Shown piece by piece: positions 11,966-21,688 of a stretch of DNA of 64,000 nucleotides. The stretch comes from Capricornis sumatraensis. Its lineage: Eukaryota; Chordata; Mammalia; Artiodactyla; Bovidae. The DNA lies in the NCBI RefSeq assembly GCF_032405125.1, contig NC_091072.1, positions 141,072,001-141,136,000 on the forward strand, read 5' to 3'. The stretch's first letter is position 1. Each line of letters begins with the position of its first letter. Position numbers and translations under genes: made by a program. The notes beneath the pieces are model-generated. The model saw only the letters and a list, made by a program, of their open reading frames with translations. It ran no database searches and was not told the DNA's origin.

Positions 11966-12076
11966 CTGCTGCTGCTGCTAAGTCCCTTCAGTCGTGTCCG
12001 ACTTTGTGCGACCCCATAGACGGCAGCCCACCAGGCTCTGCCGTCCCTGGGATTCTCCGGGCAACAACACTGGAGT
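11966..12076 (-). repeat. Bov-A2 SINE fragment
   Basis: (gct)n, then 'agtcccttcagtcgtgtcc' and 'cccatagacggcagccca'. Confidence 0.82.
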
Positions 12077-13149
12077 AGATATCACTACCCATCTCCAATT
12101 CCATTTACACCGAAAGTTTCTCCCAATTACAGCTGTTTTGTTTAATTTAGCAACTGGATCCACACAAGTGCTGGCACACGTCCTGTTACGGGTGCCCTGT
12201 ACACTTGGGAGGCAGAAGCCTTGGCCATGACTCACTGCTAAAGTTCTGGTGAAAATCAGGCTGCAGACCTGCCTGCACTCCCACCCCGTGGGGTTACGTT
12301 GGAAACGTTAATATAAATGGGAGTAAACATCACTCTTTGCTGGTGAGCTTTATATGGACAAGCTTTACCTGTGCAGGCAGGACCACGTCGCAGGGCCTGC
12401 TCTCCACCACCCTGTGCTAATGTCAGTCAGAGTCTGAGGATGCTGAAGGTCCCTAATATTCATTCCTGGGCCCTGACCCCCTCTCCTACCAACTTGTTTG
12501 CTTAGAGATTATTTCCATATTTTAGGACTCACTCTTTGTCCTAGTCCGAACCACAGCAGGGTTTACTTTCCCACTTAGGAGTTTGCCAGGAGCAAAAAGT
12601 AACAACATCCCAACCCCCTGTCAACTCAACAAGGAAAGATTTATTGCAGCTAACTAAAAGGATACTTGTTATGACAGGAATACCATATGCTTCAGCAAAG
12701 ATAGAATCCAAGCTTATGGCTGGCCTTTGCAAACAGCCAGGATCCAACCTGCCAACACAGCCTTCTTTTTTGTTGTTGTTGCATAGTCATTAACAGTGCA
12801 ACATCCGGACCCAGGGATATTTCCAAGGTGGGGCTTCAGGTTGGCACTCAGATAATGAGATTACCTCCAGCAATAGTTCTCAACAGACTGCAGCAACCAC
12901 TATAGGCTCGTTGTTTGGACTGTTGGCCTCTTCAACCAATGTCCATCCTCCTTTTCATTAATTACAAACAGAAACCTAGGTATTTGGGGAAGTTAGTTCT
13001 TAGCTAAAAGTACTACATTTCCCAGCCTGCTTTGCACAATTAAAATTAGTGACTTGCCAGGTGAAGACCACTGGAGACTTCTGGGAAAGTTTTGCCATCC
13101 TAATGTAGGGCTGTCTCTTGTCCTCCCTCTTTACCCCTCTCTAGTGTTT
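12077..13149. other. Unique or unclassified DNA
   Basis: No gene recognised. The stretch 12530-13110 may be an old LTR or other eroded repeat ('acatttcccagcctgctttg' near 13017), but I cannot name it. Confidence 0.3.
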
Positions 13150-13575
13150 GGGTTTTCTGAAGCCTGATGTGCCTATGAGAGCTGGACCGTAAAGAAAGAA
13201 GAGTGCCAAAGAATTAATGCCTCCTAACTGTGGTGCTAGAGAAAACACCTGAGTCCCTTGGACAGCAAGGAGATCAAACCACTCAATCTTAACAGAAATC
13301 AACCCTGAATATTCACTGGAAGGACTGATGCTGAAGCTCCAGTATTTTGGTCATCTGATGTGAACAGATGACTCATTGGAAAAGTCCCTGATGCTGGGAA
13401 AGATTGAGGGCAGAAGGGAAAAGAGGGTGTCAGAGGATATGTCTGGATGGCATCACCGATGCAATGGATATGAATGTGGGCAAACTTCGGGAGGTGGTAA
13501 GGGACAGGGAGGCCTGACAAGCTGCAGTCCATAGGGTTGCAAAGAGTCAGACACGACTGGGAGACTGAACAACAA
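13150..13575 (+). mobile_element. Diverged BovB LINE 3' end
   Basis: It has BovB tail order ('gagagctggaccgtaaagaa', 'aaggactgatgctgaagc', 'gacagggaggcctgacaagc') with many indels, so it is older than the other BovB copies here. Confidence 0.8.
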
Positions 13576-14227
13576 GCACTCTTTTCAATTACTTCTCAGG
13601 TTGTAGTTATATTCAAAGGTTTGAAACTGCTGGAAGTCTTATTTTTAGATAAGAGAATTCCTGTACATGAATTGATTAGTCTTTAAAAATTGTTTTATAC
13701 AGTTTGATGCTGAATATTCTAAGTAAAAATGATTAAACCTCTACCTTTCCTCAAAGTTACTAATTTATACACAGGCAAACATGAGATTAGGTAACTAATT
13801 AGAGAAGTTTGAACAATTCAACTCTGCTTCAACAAAATTAAAAGATTAAGAATCATAAAAATTTTTTTGAAAAGAAAAGAGAAATGGGCAATTTATTTCA
13901 GTAAAGGGAAAGGACTGATTTTGCTACAGTGGGGAAAAAATTAGGAGGTTACAAACCTCTGAATTTAAATATATCCCATTTCTCTCTGCACAATATCATT
14001 CCTTCTACTTTCACTTCATACCAAGGCTTCGACTGAGAAATATATCAAGTTGACAAATGGCTTGACATATCTGATCTAGGGTGGCTTCTACATCACTCTT
14101 CCCTTTTTCTCCTCCCAGTAAATACTCTGGACACTGACATTTGCCACACTGGAAATGACAGGCACCTGAGGACAAATGCATCGAAGTGATTAGGATCAGA
14201 ATGTCTGTTGAGGATTATCTTTTTTTA
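13576..14227. other. Unique DNA just downstream of APOLD1
   Basis: No repeats recognised. An additional AATAAA on the minus strand near 13890 could be an alternative, more distal poly(A) site. Confidence 0.35.
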
Positions 14228-14244
14228 ATAGAGTAGAATGTAGT

Positions 14245-14250
14245 TTTATT
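14245..14250 (-). terminator. APOLD1: Distal APOLD1 poly(A) signal AATAAA
   Basis: On the minus strand, AATAAA is followed by TACATTCTACTC and a T/A-rich run. Cleavage is expected around 14225-14235. It is the most distal of several AATAAA motifs before repeats resume near 13575. Confidence 0.6.
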
Positions 14251-15884
14251 GAATCCTTGAGATGCAGAACCAAAAGAAACTCCTTTCTTGTGAAAGAAAA
14301 CAATCCAAACAATATTGTAAACCCCGGAAACCAACAGAAGCACTTAAACCTTCAATATGAACGTGTTTATTTTTCCAACTCAGATATTGTTCTGAAGTAC
14401 ACTTGTAATCTAAATACCCCTTTCTCTCCTTCCCTTTACAACATACCATTTCAGTGTTTGTTTACAGAACGATGGCCTTAAGGAAAAAGCCTTATTCACA
14501 TTCCCACAAAAGAAATAAAAAAAATACTTGTCTCTAGGATCCATTTAACTAAACTTGACTTAAATCCTGGTAGAGGCTTCCATCTCTATAACAGACACAA
14601 AAGAGAATGAATGATCTTTCACTATCAAAACAAACTCCTATTAATACAGCTAAACAGTTTATTAAATAATTCAAATACATTTACTATGCTCCTATAATGT
14701 GCAAAGTACTGTTCCAAAGTAGACACCCCTCCTTAGATGTACAGTGGGCCACTAAAATAATAATTTCAGGAGCTTAAGACACTGGTACAGTCAAAATACC
14801 CTAATGATATGAAATGGTCTCTGTTGCTGCTGCTTCCAAAAGTGCCCAGTTTATTTCTAAGGAACAGCTCAGGCATTTGGAAGAATAATTCAAACTTAAG
14901 CTTTAATACAAGATGGAGTTAGGCAGTGATTGTACCTTCCTTCATAACATAACAATGTGAAGTACATTCTGGCGATCTAAAATGCTACCACTTGCGCAAG
15001 GTAACCGAAGAAATTTGACATCTTTTTTTTTTTAAAGGTACCAATTTCAAAATAAATCAGGATACAAATCAATTGCCATTTTAGGAAAAATAAAAATATA
15101 GAAACACCAACTCCTCTCCCAGCACTGAAATTACACTTCCTCAGACACACTGCCATCATTGGTAAGCATGGGGGTCAACTGGGTAAATTTAAATCACATT
15201 AGATAATTACATAATTCGACCTAGCTTGGGTATCTGTGTGATCCCAAAGACTTTTTAACATATTTTTTAGCAATACAGTGGTAGCAATAGAAATAGAAGA
15301 AATTGGAAGTATTTTCTTAGAGACAGCTTACAGATCTCTTACAGGTTCCAAAGCGAAAATATAACACACCATCATCATAACACAAGCTACTTTGTCACTC
15401 CTAAGACCCAACTTCGCAGGGCATCAGGCTTCCTAGTGTTTCCTTCATATGCCTCTACTTGGGTTTTCTTTCCCCTGAACTAAATAGGGAGGGCCTTTCA
15501 GGTCAAGTGTTATCTGCTGGCCAGTTACCTTCAGGATAGCTATGCTCGCATCATTTCTATATTGACAAGTCAAGCCTCCATTTATGAGGCTTAAAGTCAG
15601 CTCCTGGTCTCTTTATTCAGAACTTCCCTCATTTACTTATAAAAAGAACAGCAACTTAAAAAAAAAGAGAGAGAGAGAGAAGAAAAGAACTACCCTCATT
15701 TACTTAAAAGGATCATTCAAAACACTAGGGAAAAAATTTCCCTCTGAAGGAGACTTATTTAAGGAACACAATACTGTTTACAGCTCATGGCCCACCTTAG
15801 AAAGGCAAACTCAACTAAGTCTCCTGAAAAGAATCTCAGTAGTCTCCCATTTGGAAACTTGCTATTCCTATTATTTTCTAATGT

Positions 15885-15957
15885 GGTTAAATAAAATTAA
15901 ATGTTAATAATAAACAGTAATTAAATAATAAACTTAAAATAAATAATTAAAAAAACA
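15885..15957 (-). promoter_or_regulatory. APOLD1: AU-rich element cluster in the APOLD1 3' UTR
   Basis: On the minus strand this block has several ATTTA pentamers, including the nonamer TTATTTATT (15938-15946). Such elements mark short-lived mRNAs, consistent with an immediate-early gene. The effect on stability is inferred. Confidence 0.5.
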
Positions 15958-16261
15958 TGGTCTGGAGGTTTTTAGAAAAGGTAATAAAGGTCAATTTTCA
16001 CTAAATTCACATTCCTTTCTGTACCACTTTCTACAATGAGCAGGCAACACTGCCCTCTAACGGGCTGATTCTGTTACATCTCTTATTCAACTGGTGGGAA
16101 ATTGCTCCGGGAAGCATTGACACAAAACGGCCCCCACGCACCTTCTTTATTTCTGGGACAGTCTGTCCTTGACCTTCTGTGAATGACACTAAAGACGGAG
16201 CAGCCCCTAGAGAGGCTATAGACTTAGAGAACGCTCATCAGGGGATTACAAACTAACACCC

Positions 16262-16455
16262 ATTGCAATGGTGTCCAAACTTTAGCAGGCATCAAATTAC
16301 CCCCAAGGGCTTGTTGAAACACAGCTTGCTGAGCCCCACCTGTGTTGCTGACTCCTTAAGTCTAGAGCTGAGTCCAAGAATTGGCCTTTCTAACAAGTTC
16401 CCAGGTGATGCTACAAGCCCAGAGACCACTCTTTACCACTCAAGACACTGTGCTT
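16262..16455 (-). repeat. MER5A (hAT-Charlie DNA transposon) in the APOLD1 3' UTR
   Basis: The sequence contains the MER5A hallmarks read on the opposite strand: 'ggtgtccaaactttagcag', 'agggcttgttgaaacac', 'tgagccccacctg' and 'taacaagttcccaggtgatg'. It is diverged, as expected of an old eutherian copy. MIR-like sequence ('ccattttacagactaggaag') follows near 16504. Confidence 0.72.
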
Positions 16456-17354
16456 GGCTTCATCTTACTCAATACTTCCCAATAAGGTGGGGTTTTAGCA
16501 TCCATTTTACAGACTAGGAAGCCAAGTCTCACACAGAATAAACCCAGGACTAACTCAAAAGCCATGCTCCCTTCTCTACAGTGTGGTCAGTATACGGAGC
16601 TGTTAACCATTTCCTCTTCCTTCAGTTTCTTCCGCAAGGGGGCGGGACTTAGGTGACGGTTTAGTGGATTTCCCCTCTCAGAGCACCTTGGAGGTCTGGC
16701 TATGAAGTCACTTAGGAAGGGTCCACTCCAACCCCAGCCTGGGTCTGTGAGCAGGGCACGCTGAGAGAGAAGGGGGCGCATATCAGCGGGAGGTGCCTCC
16801 CTTGGCTCCTGAACCCTCCTACACAGTTCAGAGAGAGTCTGATTAGCTCTAGATTCTGGAGTTCTTCACACTCAGAAACTCTGCCAGAGAGGTTTTAGAG
16901 CTAGTGTCGCTTCTCACGGGTGTTTTTGAGGATCTCAAAGCCTAGTGGGGCTCGAAGAGGACCCAGAGGGTGAGGATGTCTGCACCGCTCTCCAGCCTCG
17001 GCTCAAATCACCCGCCGAGGCAGGGACAGGCACGTTGCGACAACTTTAAATCAGGAGTGCCCAAGGGTGTGAAGACTGAACGGTTATGATAAAATATAAA
17101 CTACTTTTCAGGTCATATATCCCACTAGGATCAGGGAGGTAAAAGTCCCTAGCACTCAGCCCCTGGGAGGATGTCAGTGATGGGTAAAGGAGAGTTGGGA
17201 GAACACACCCCCAATCCCCATCCTCGAATAGTTTTTCTCATGCTTTGCATTCAGCCCCTAGCCCAACTTCGTGTTTTCCTGAGGGAGATACAAATACGGA
17301 GCATCCCATGGGGATGAGTTTCTGGCTTCAGTCAATAGATGGGAAAAGATGTTT

Positions 17355-18098
17355 TCAGAAAAACTGCCCCGTGGGCCGGTCAGCCGAGATCTTGAGGTCG
17401 TGGCCGCGGCTGCTCTTCGTGTAGAGCTGGACTCTGAACTCCAGCTGCTCGCTCAGCTCGTCCAGAGCCCGGGTGCAGGACTCCAGGCTCTCGGCCAGTT
17501 TCTGAATCTTGGCCTTTAGCACCGCCTGGCTAACCCTGGTGGCCCCCTCGGCCCGCCTGGGGATGAGGAAGCCGCGGGAGCCAAAGAAGACGATGAAATA
17601 TACCGAGTTGTACAGCGCGATGGAGGCGTTCCTCCCGCACTGCAGCAGCTGGCGGTCTCCGCCGCCCTGCCCACGGCAGAAGAAGTCGAGGCAGCTCAGC
17701 ATCTCGCGCATCTGGTCCTGGCAAGTGGCCGCGATCTCCTGCACGCGCCGCAGCTCCCGAGAGTTGCAGAAGATCAGGGAGAGGTCGGACGTGATGGTGA
17801 CGGCCCCGCCGGCGGTGGCCACCCCCAGCCCCACGGCCGACGCCAGCAGCGAGACCCCCAGGGTGACGGGGCTGAGCGAGAGTCCCACGATGGCGGCCAC
17901 AGCGCCCGCCGCGCTCAGCGAGCTGCCGGCCACGTTGGCCGCCAGGGAGCGCCGGCGTAGGCGCTCTAGGCGCCGGGCCACCTCGCGCAGACGCAGTAGC
18001 TGGCCGTGCAGCCGGCCGCGGCGGTCCAGCAGCAGCCCCTGGAAGCGTCGCAGAGCATCCGCGCCCTGCAGCTCCAGGGCCGCCGGCCTCTCCATGTC
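17355..18098 (-). CDS. APOLD1: APOLD1, main coding exon (apolipoprotein L domain containing 1)
   Basis: This exon encodes 246 residues beginning MERPAALEL, with a TGA stop at 17355-17357. It is recognised as APOLD1, an apolipoprotein-L-family membrane protein of endothelial cells induced as an immediate-early gene and linked to vascular signalling and junction biology (family knowledge). Visible parts: a basic leucine/arginine-rich helix (about 10-50), a hydrophobic ApoL membrane region (about 52-101, two segments around a Ser-Pro at 75-76), a cysteine-containing amphipathic stretch (110-153), a third hydrophobic segment (160-178), and a C-terminal coiled coil (about 185-230). There is no signal peptide. 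The exon is CpG-rich. A splice acceptor (tctcatccccgcag on the minus strand) directly precedes GAC-ATG, so the exon begins at 18098. The ATG at 18095 has a strong context (G at -3 and +4). The frame is intact. The product is 248 residues if translation starts in the upstream mini-exon, which matches the human short isoform as I recall it. Confidence 0.95.
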   Translation of the reverse strand, partial: DMERPAALELQGADALRRFQGLLLDRRGRLHGQLLRLREVARRLERLRRRSLAANVAGSSLSAAGAVAAIVGLSLSPVTLGVSLLASAVGLGVATAGGAVTITSDLSLIFCNSRELRRVQEIAATCQDQMREMLSCLDFFCRGQGGGDRQLLQCGRNASIALYNSVYFIVFFGSRGFLIPRRAEGATRVSQAVLKAKIQKLAESLESCTRALDELSEQLEFRVQLYTKSSRGHDLKISADRPTGQFF

Positions 18099-18361
18099 CT
18101 GCGGGGATGAGACACGCGGTTAGCCCGAAGTCGAGCGCAACAGCTACGGCCACCCAAGGGGAAAAGGGTCATTTTCCAGTGAGTCATGTGTCAGGTTCTC
18201 AAAGACCCGTTCTGTCGTTTGGGACAAGTCCTCTACCTCCCAGGACCTTAAATCCGAGTAAGCCAATAGGCATAATGCTCTCGTCCACTTTTCTCCCAGG
18301 GAATGCCAAGGATTGATTTTATTTTTAATTTGTTAAATAAGGGAGTGGTGCTATTAATATT

Positions 18362-18631
18362 TGGAGAAGAAATGGCAACCCACTCCAGTATTCTTGCCTA
18401 GAGAATCCTGTGGACAGAGGAGCCTGGTGGGTTGCTGTCCATAGGGTCACACAGAGTTGGACACAACTGAAGCGACTTAGCATGCATGCACGCATGCATT
18501 GGAGAAGAAAATGGCAACCCACTCCAGTATTCTTGCCTGGAGAATCCCAGGGACAGAGGAGCCTAGTGGGCTGCCATCTATGGGGTCACAGAGTCTGACA
18601 CAGCTGAAGCGACTTAGCAGAAGCAGCAGCA
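18362..18631 (+). repeat. Bov-A2 dimeric SINE with TSD
   Basis: Two monomers, each starting 'ttggagaaga', are joined by a 'gcatgcatgcacgcatgca' linker, with a (cag)n end. TSD gctattaatatt at 18350-18361 and 18632-18643. Confidence 0.9.
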
Positions 18632-18649
18632 GCTATTAATATTATAAGT

Positions 18650-18864
18650 AAAGTAAGTAAAGTCACTCAGTCGTGTCCAACTCTTTGTGACCCCGTGGAC
18701 TGCAGCCCACCAGGCTCCTCAGTCCATGGGATTCTCCAGGCAAGAATATTGGAGTGGGTTGCCATTTCCTTCTCCAGGGGATCCTCCCGACCCAGGGATC
18801 GAACCCTGGTCACCGGCATTGAAGGCAGACGCTTTAACCTCTGAGCCACCAGGGAAGCCCTATA
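18650..18864 (-). repeat. Bov-tA SINE with 15-bp TSD
   Basis: A full element from 'aaagtcactcagtcgtgtcc' to 'gagccaccagggaagccc'. TSD attaatattataagt at 18635-18649 and 18865-18879. The left copy overlaps the TSD of the preceding Bov-A2. Confidence 0.92.
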
Positions 18865-18896
18865 ATTAATATTATAAGTCTACTGCAATACTGAAG

Positions 18897-19095
18897 GGCT
18901 TCCCAGGTAGCTAAGTGGTAAAGAATCAGCCTGCCAATGCAGGAGATGCAAGTTCAATCCCTGGGTGGGGAATATCTCCTGGAGAAGGAAATGGCTACCC
19001 ACTCCAGTATTCTTGCCTGGAGAATTCCATGGATGGAGGAGCCTGGCAGGCTACAATCCATGGGATCAGAAAGAGCCACCCAGGACTGAACAGGC
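18897..19095 (+). repeat. Bov-tA SINE
   Basis: 'gggcttcccaggtagctaag' to 'gactgaacaggcatgga'. A short possible TSD aatactga lies at 18887-18894 and 19100-19107. Confidence 0.85.
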
Positions 19096-20061
19096 ATGGA
19101 ATACTGAGCCCTAATCTCTGAAAGATGACATGTGGCAAGCAGTAGGTTGTACCCCTTTACAAAGCCCTTTCCTTACAAGAAGACTAAGATCTTAAGAGTT
19201 TTGCAATACAGTTTTTTCCCCTCTCTGATGAGTGAAAAAGACAAATCACCAAAAACTCAAAAAGCATCTATCAATGTAAGAAACTAATTTTTCTAAGTTA
19301 GATGCTCACCTGAAGCAACTCTACTGCTTGTTATTTTTCCCAGCTCTTATCTTAGAATCAAGCCTAAGATTTCTTAGCCTTGTGCTATTTCTTCTAACTA
19401 GAGTTCATCAGGTCTTCAGAAATCTCACTTTGATACATGCTTAATTAAAAGTAAATTACACTAGCACCAGTATGTTCCTTTATGATGAAAGCTCCCTTTA
19501 AAAATGAGTAGCAATTGAACAGAATTTTAAAAGGGACCACAATTTTCGTTGAACAGCTCACTGAGGGCTACCCTTGTACCGAGCTGAACGGAAGCCAATT
19601 GAAGATGACTAACAGAGAAAACTGTACATCCTGAGTAAAAGTACATCCTTTCTAGTTGCCAAAGATTTCTCCCTTCATAGCCATTGTACATCTCATTATT
19701 AGGAACTTCTCAAAAGTGACAAAGCTATAGAAATCCAACATTTGACTACTGTGAGATATCAGAACAGAAATCATTATTCTCATGTGGAAGGTGAGGAAAT
19801 TGAAACATAGACAAGTTCTACCTGCAGCTGATACTTCACAGAGCTCAGTGTAGAATCTTGGTCTCTAGACTCCTAGATCTTAATTTTATTAGCATGCCTC
19901 CATAATTGTACCCACCACTGACAAATTGCCAGATAAGGACACCTCTGAGCAAAAACGAGGCAAAATTACTCAAAATATATTACGGACCAAGGATACAATC
20001 CCAGTATTACCAGTCCAGTGGCTATTTTTTCAGATAGCATCCCTCTGGTCTCCCCACTTAC

Positions 20062-20097
20062 CATTCACTTCTGGCTATCTCCAGGAAAGAAGAATCT
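20062..20097 (-). other. APOLD1: APOLD1 first exon of the short transcript (mini-exon with upstream ATG)
   Basis: On the minus strand a TATA box is followed about 25-30 bases later by this short segment, which ends GAATG and runs into a perfect donor, GTAAGT (intron bases 20056-20061). Joining its last base to the acceptor-defined exon start at 18098 gives ATG-GAC-ATG-GAG, so the exon-1 ATG (20062-20064) is in frame and adds Met-Asp. Its own start context is weak (T at -3, G at +4), while the downstream ATG is strong, so either could be used. The 5' edge is inferred from TATA spacing. The exon would be only about 35 bases, and a transcription start further upstream would lengthen it. Confidence 0.72.
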
Positions 20098-20150
20098 GAG
20101 GCTGTTTCTGGATGAGCAAGCTTTATAGTTCCAGAGAGCCAATGACGGCC
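20098..20150 (-). promoter_or_regulatory. APOLD1: APOLD1 core promoter: TATA box and CCAAT box
   Basis: On the minus strand, ACTATAAAGC places TATAAA at 20122-20127. ATTGG (a reverse CCAAT box) lies at 20139-20143 and overlaps a CGTCA half-CRE at 20143-20147. Going downstream, the order is half-CRE/CCAAT, TATA, then the mini-exon with its donor. The CCAAT box is unusually close to the TATA box, about 12 bases. A TATA promoter suits an inducible immediate-early gene. Confidence 0.68.
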
Positions 20151-20259
20151 CTGGGAAAGCCTTGTCTTTTCTGAGAACTTGCCATTTCCTGTCCTGGCCC
20201 CTGCTGCCTTCATCCAGAAGGATATGACATGGTGGAAAATGACCCGCCAGCCTCGCAGC

Positions 20260-20655
20260 ACATCCCGTATTTAGGAAATGAACATTGTGTGTTCGCTTTC
20301 CCCCAAACGCAGGAAAAGAACCACAGGCTCTTCCCCAACTTGAAACAAGTGCTGTCATTGTCCCGGGGGGCATACTCTGCCTTCCCTTTCCTGAAAATAG
20401 CTAATGACGTTATCTGAGAGGACATAAAACGCACCCCAGGCTGACCAATTATAGTGTTTCTTGGGAGGCCACCAGTACACAACCACTTTTTAAAAAGAAA
20501 AAGGGAAGAGACTCTCTTATGTCTGATAGAGCCACTCGCAAACCACTCCCGTATTTTTTTTAAAAAAGCATCTTGAATCTGAACATTTGAAACACGTGAT
20601 TCAGTAGGCGCGCAACCTTCAGAATGCAAAGCCACGCCCACAGGAAGTGCTGCGT
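20260..20655 (-). promoter_or_regulatory. APOLD1: Candidate APOLD1 upstream regulatory region
   Basis: This is SINE-free unique sequence upstream of the TATA box. Visible motifs: a CArG-like CGTATTTAGG at 20266-20275 (one mismatch) running into GGAA, as in serum response elements; TGACGT at 20405-20410; an E-box CACGTG at 20593-20598; CCACGCCCA (KLF/SP-type) at 20632-20640; and AGGAAGTG (ETS-type) at 20642-20649. Factor binding is inference. Reading frames crossing this region look like chance. Confidence 0.45.
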
Positions 20656-21477
20656 GCAGTTTTGAGCATCTCCAGCTGCGGAGAAGCTCTTGGAGGTCTC
20701 AGAAAGGGCACACCTCGGGCCAAATGCGTCAGAAAAATCAGTGGGGTCAGGCTGCACGAGGAGCTAATTACACACTTTGAACAGCCGCGGAGATTCTGTT
20801 TCCTGGGTTTTCATGGGAAGCAACCACTGAAGCCCAGGCAATAGTTATATGAGCGCATTCTACCCCCACGAAATGAAGCACCGGCTGAAGGGCAATATTC
20901 TGGATCCTTCAGAAGAGGAAAACAAGGATAGCGTCTGTGGATGCTTTCTGGGACATTCAGATAGGTGTTGGCTGTTCAGCCAGGAAGACTCCTACCACAG
21001 ATTCCCAGATACGAATTATTGTCTCAACTCTCTGGTTCGTCTGGAAAGCCTTAGCAACCGTATCTTTCTTGAACACAAGTCCCCCACCTTTATAAGTAGA
21101 CATGGTATTGAGGAACACAACCCGGTTTTTTGCTACTCACAATCATGGGCCTTTTGAACTTGCTTTCTCTGAATCTGACCCATGTCCAAAAAGTCTGGTT
21201 ACAGCTCCTCACAGGATAAACATAACCCTCAGTCAGACACCTTCAGTGCCTGCCTGTGCTTCTGAGGCAAGAGGTGGGAAAATGTCTTCCACTGAACCCA
21301 CAGACATAGTCATACAAATGGAATGTAAAGCAGGGTGAATTGGGCAGACGGTCAGGCGGTGGGCGTGGGGGGGCGGGGGATGGCGGAGGGCGTGGCTTCG
21401 GCGGTGGTAGAGTAGGCAGGGAGTGAGACAATGTACCCTGATTCTCCAACTCTCATTTGCTCCTCCAGCTTCCCTGC
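20656..21477. other. Unique, SINE-free DNA upstream of the APOLD1 promoter
   Basis: No repeat recognised. A GC-rich patch occurs at about 21355-21415. The frames here have no recognisable domains. It may hold regulatory sequence or, less likely, another exon. Confidence 0.35.
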
Positions 21478-21488
21478 GTTTGGGGTTT

Positions 21489-21677
21489 TGTTGTTGTTTA
21501 GTCACTGAGTGGTATCTGTAGCATGCCAGGCTTCTCTGTCCATGGGATTCTCAGGCAAGATTACTGGAGTGGGTTGCCATTTCCTTTCCCAGGGGATCTT
21601 CCAGACCCAGGGATCGAACCCTCGTCTCCTGCATTGGCAGGCAGATTCTTTACCACTGAGCCACCAGAGAAGCCCGT
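21489..21677 (-). repeat. Bov-tA SINE with TSD
   Basis: 'tgttgttgtttagtcactg' to 'gagccaccagagaagccc'. TSD gtttggggttt at 21478-21488 and 21678-21688. Confidence 0.9.
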
Positions 21678-21688
21678 GTTTGGGGTTT

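Larger units (their letters stand above)
14228..17354 (-). other. APOLD1: APOLD1 3' untranslated region
   Basis: This is about 3.1 kb from the stop codon to the distal poly(A) signal. It contains no young ruminant SINE or LINE, unlike the flanking DNA. Its only recognised insertion is an old MER5A near 16.26-16.46 kb, with a possible MIR scrap next to it. It has a short GA-run near 15667 and an AU-rich block near 15.89-15.96 kb. The length agrees with the long 3' UTR I recall for human APOLD1. Several internal AATAAA motifs (for example near 14365, 14657, 14850, 15611 and 16147) could give shorter forms. Confidence 0.72.
18099..20061 (-). other. APOLD1: APOLD1 intron (1963 bp) between mini-exon and main exon
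   Basis: The boundaries are a GTAAGT donor at the high-coordinate end and a pyrimidine-rich CCCCGCAG acceptor at the low end, both on the minus strand. The middle is filled by three adjacent SINEs (18362-19095). The part from about 19100 to 20061 is unique sequence with no recognised gene. Confidence 0.7.

Noticed and set aside
17509..18123. A 204-codon plus-strand frame and a 207-codon minus-strand frame overlapping APOLD1
   Set aside because: They are GC-rich shadow frames of the real APOLD1 frame. They are rich in Arg/Ser or Ala/Gly/Pro and have no recognisable domain.
20210..20641. A 143-codon minus-strand frame over the APOLD1 upstream region
   Set aside because: It lies upstream of the TATA box, has no domain, and overlaps promoter-like sequence.
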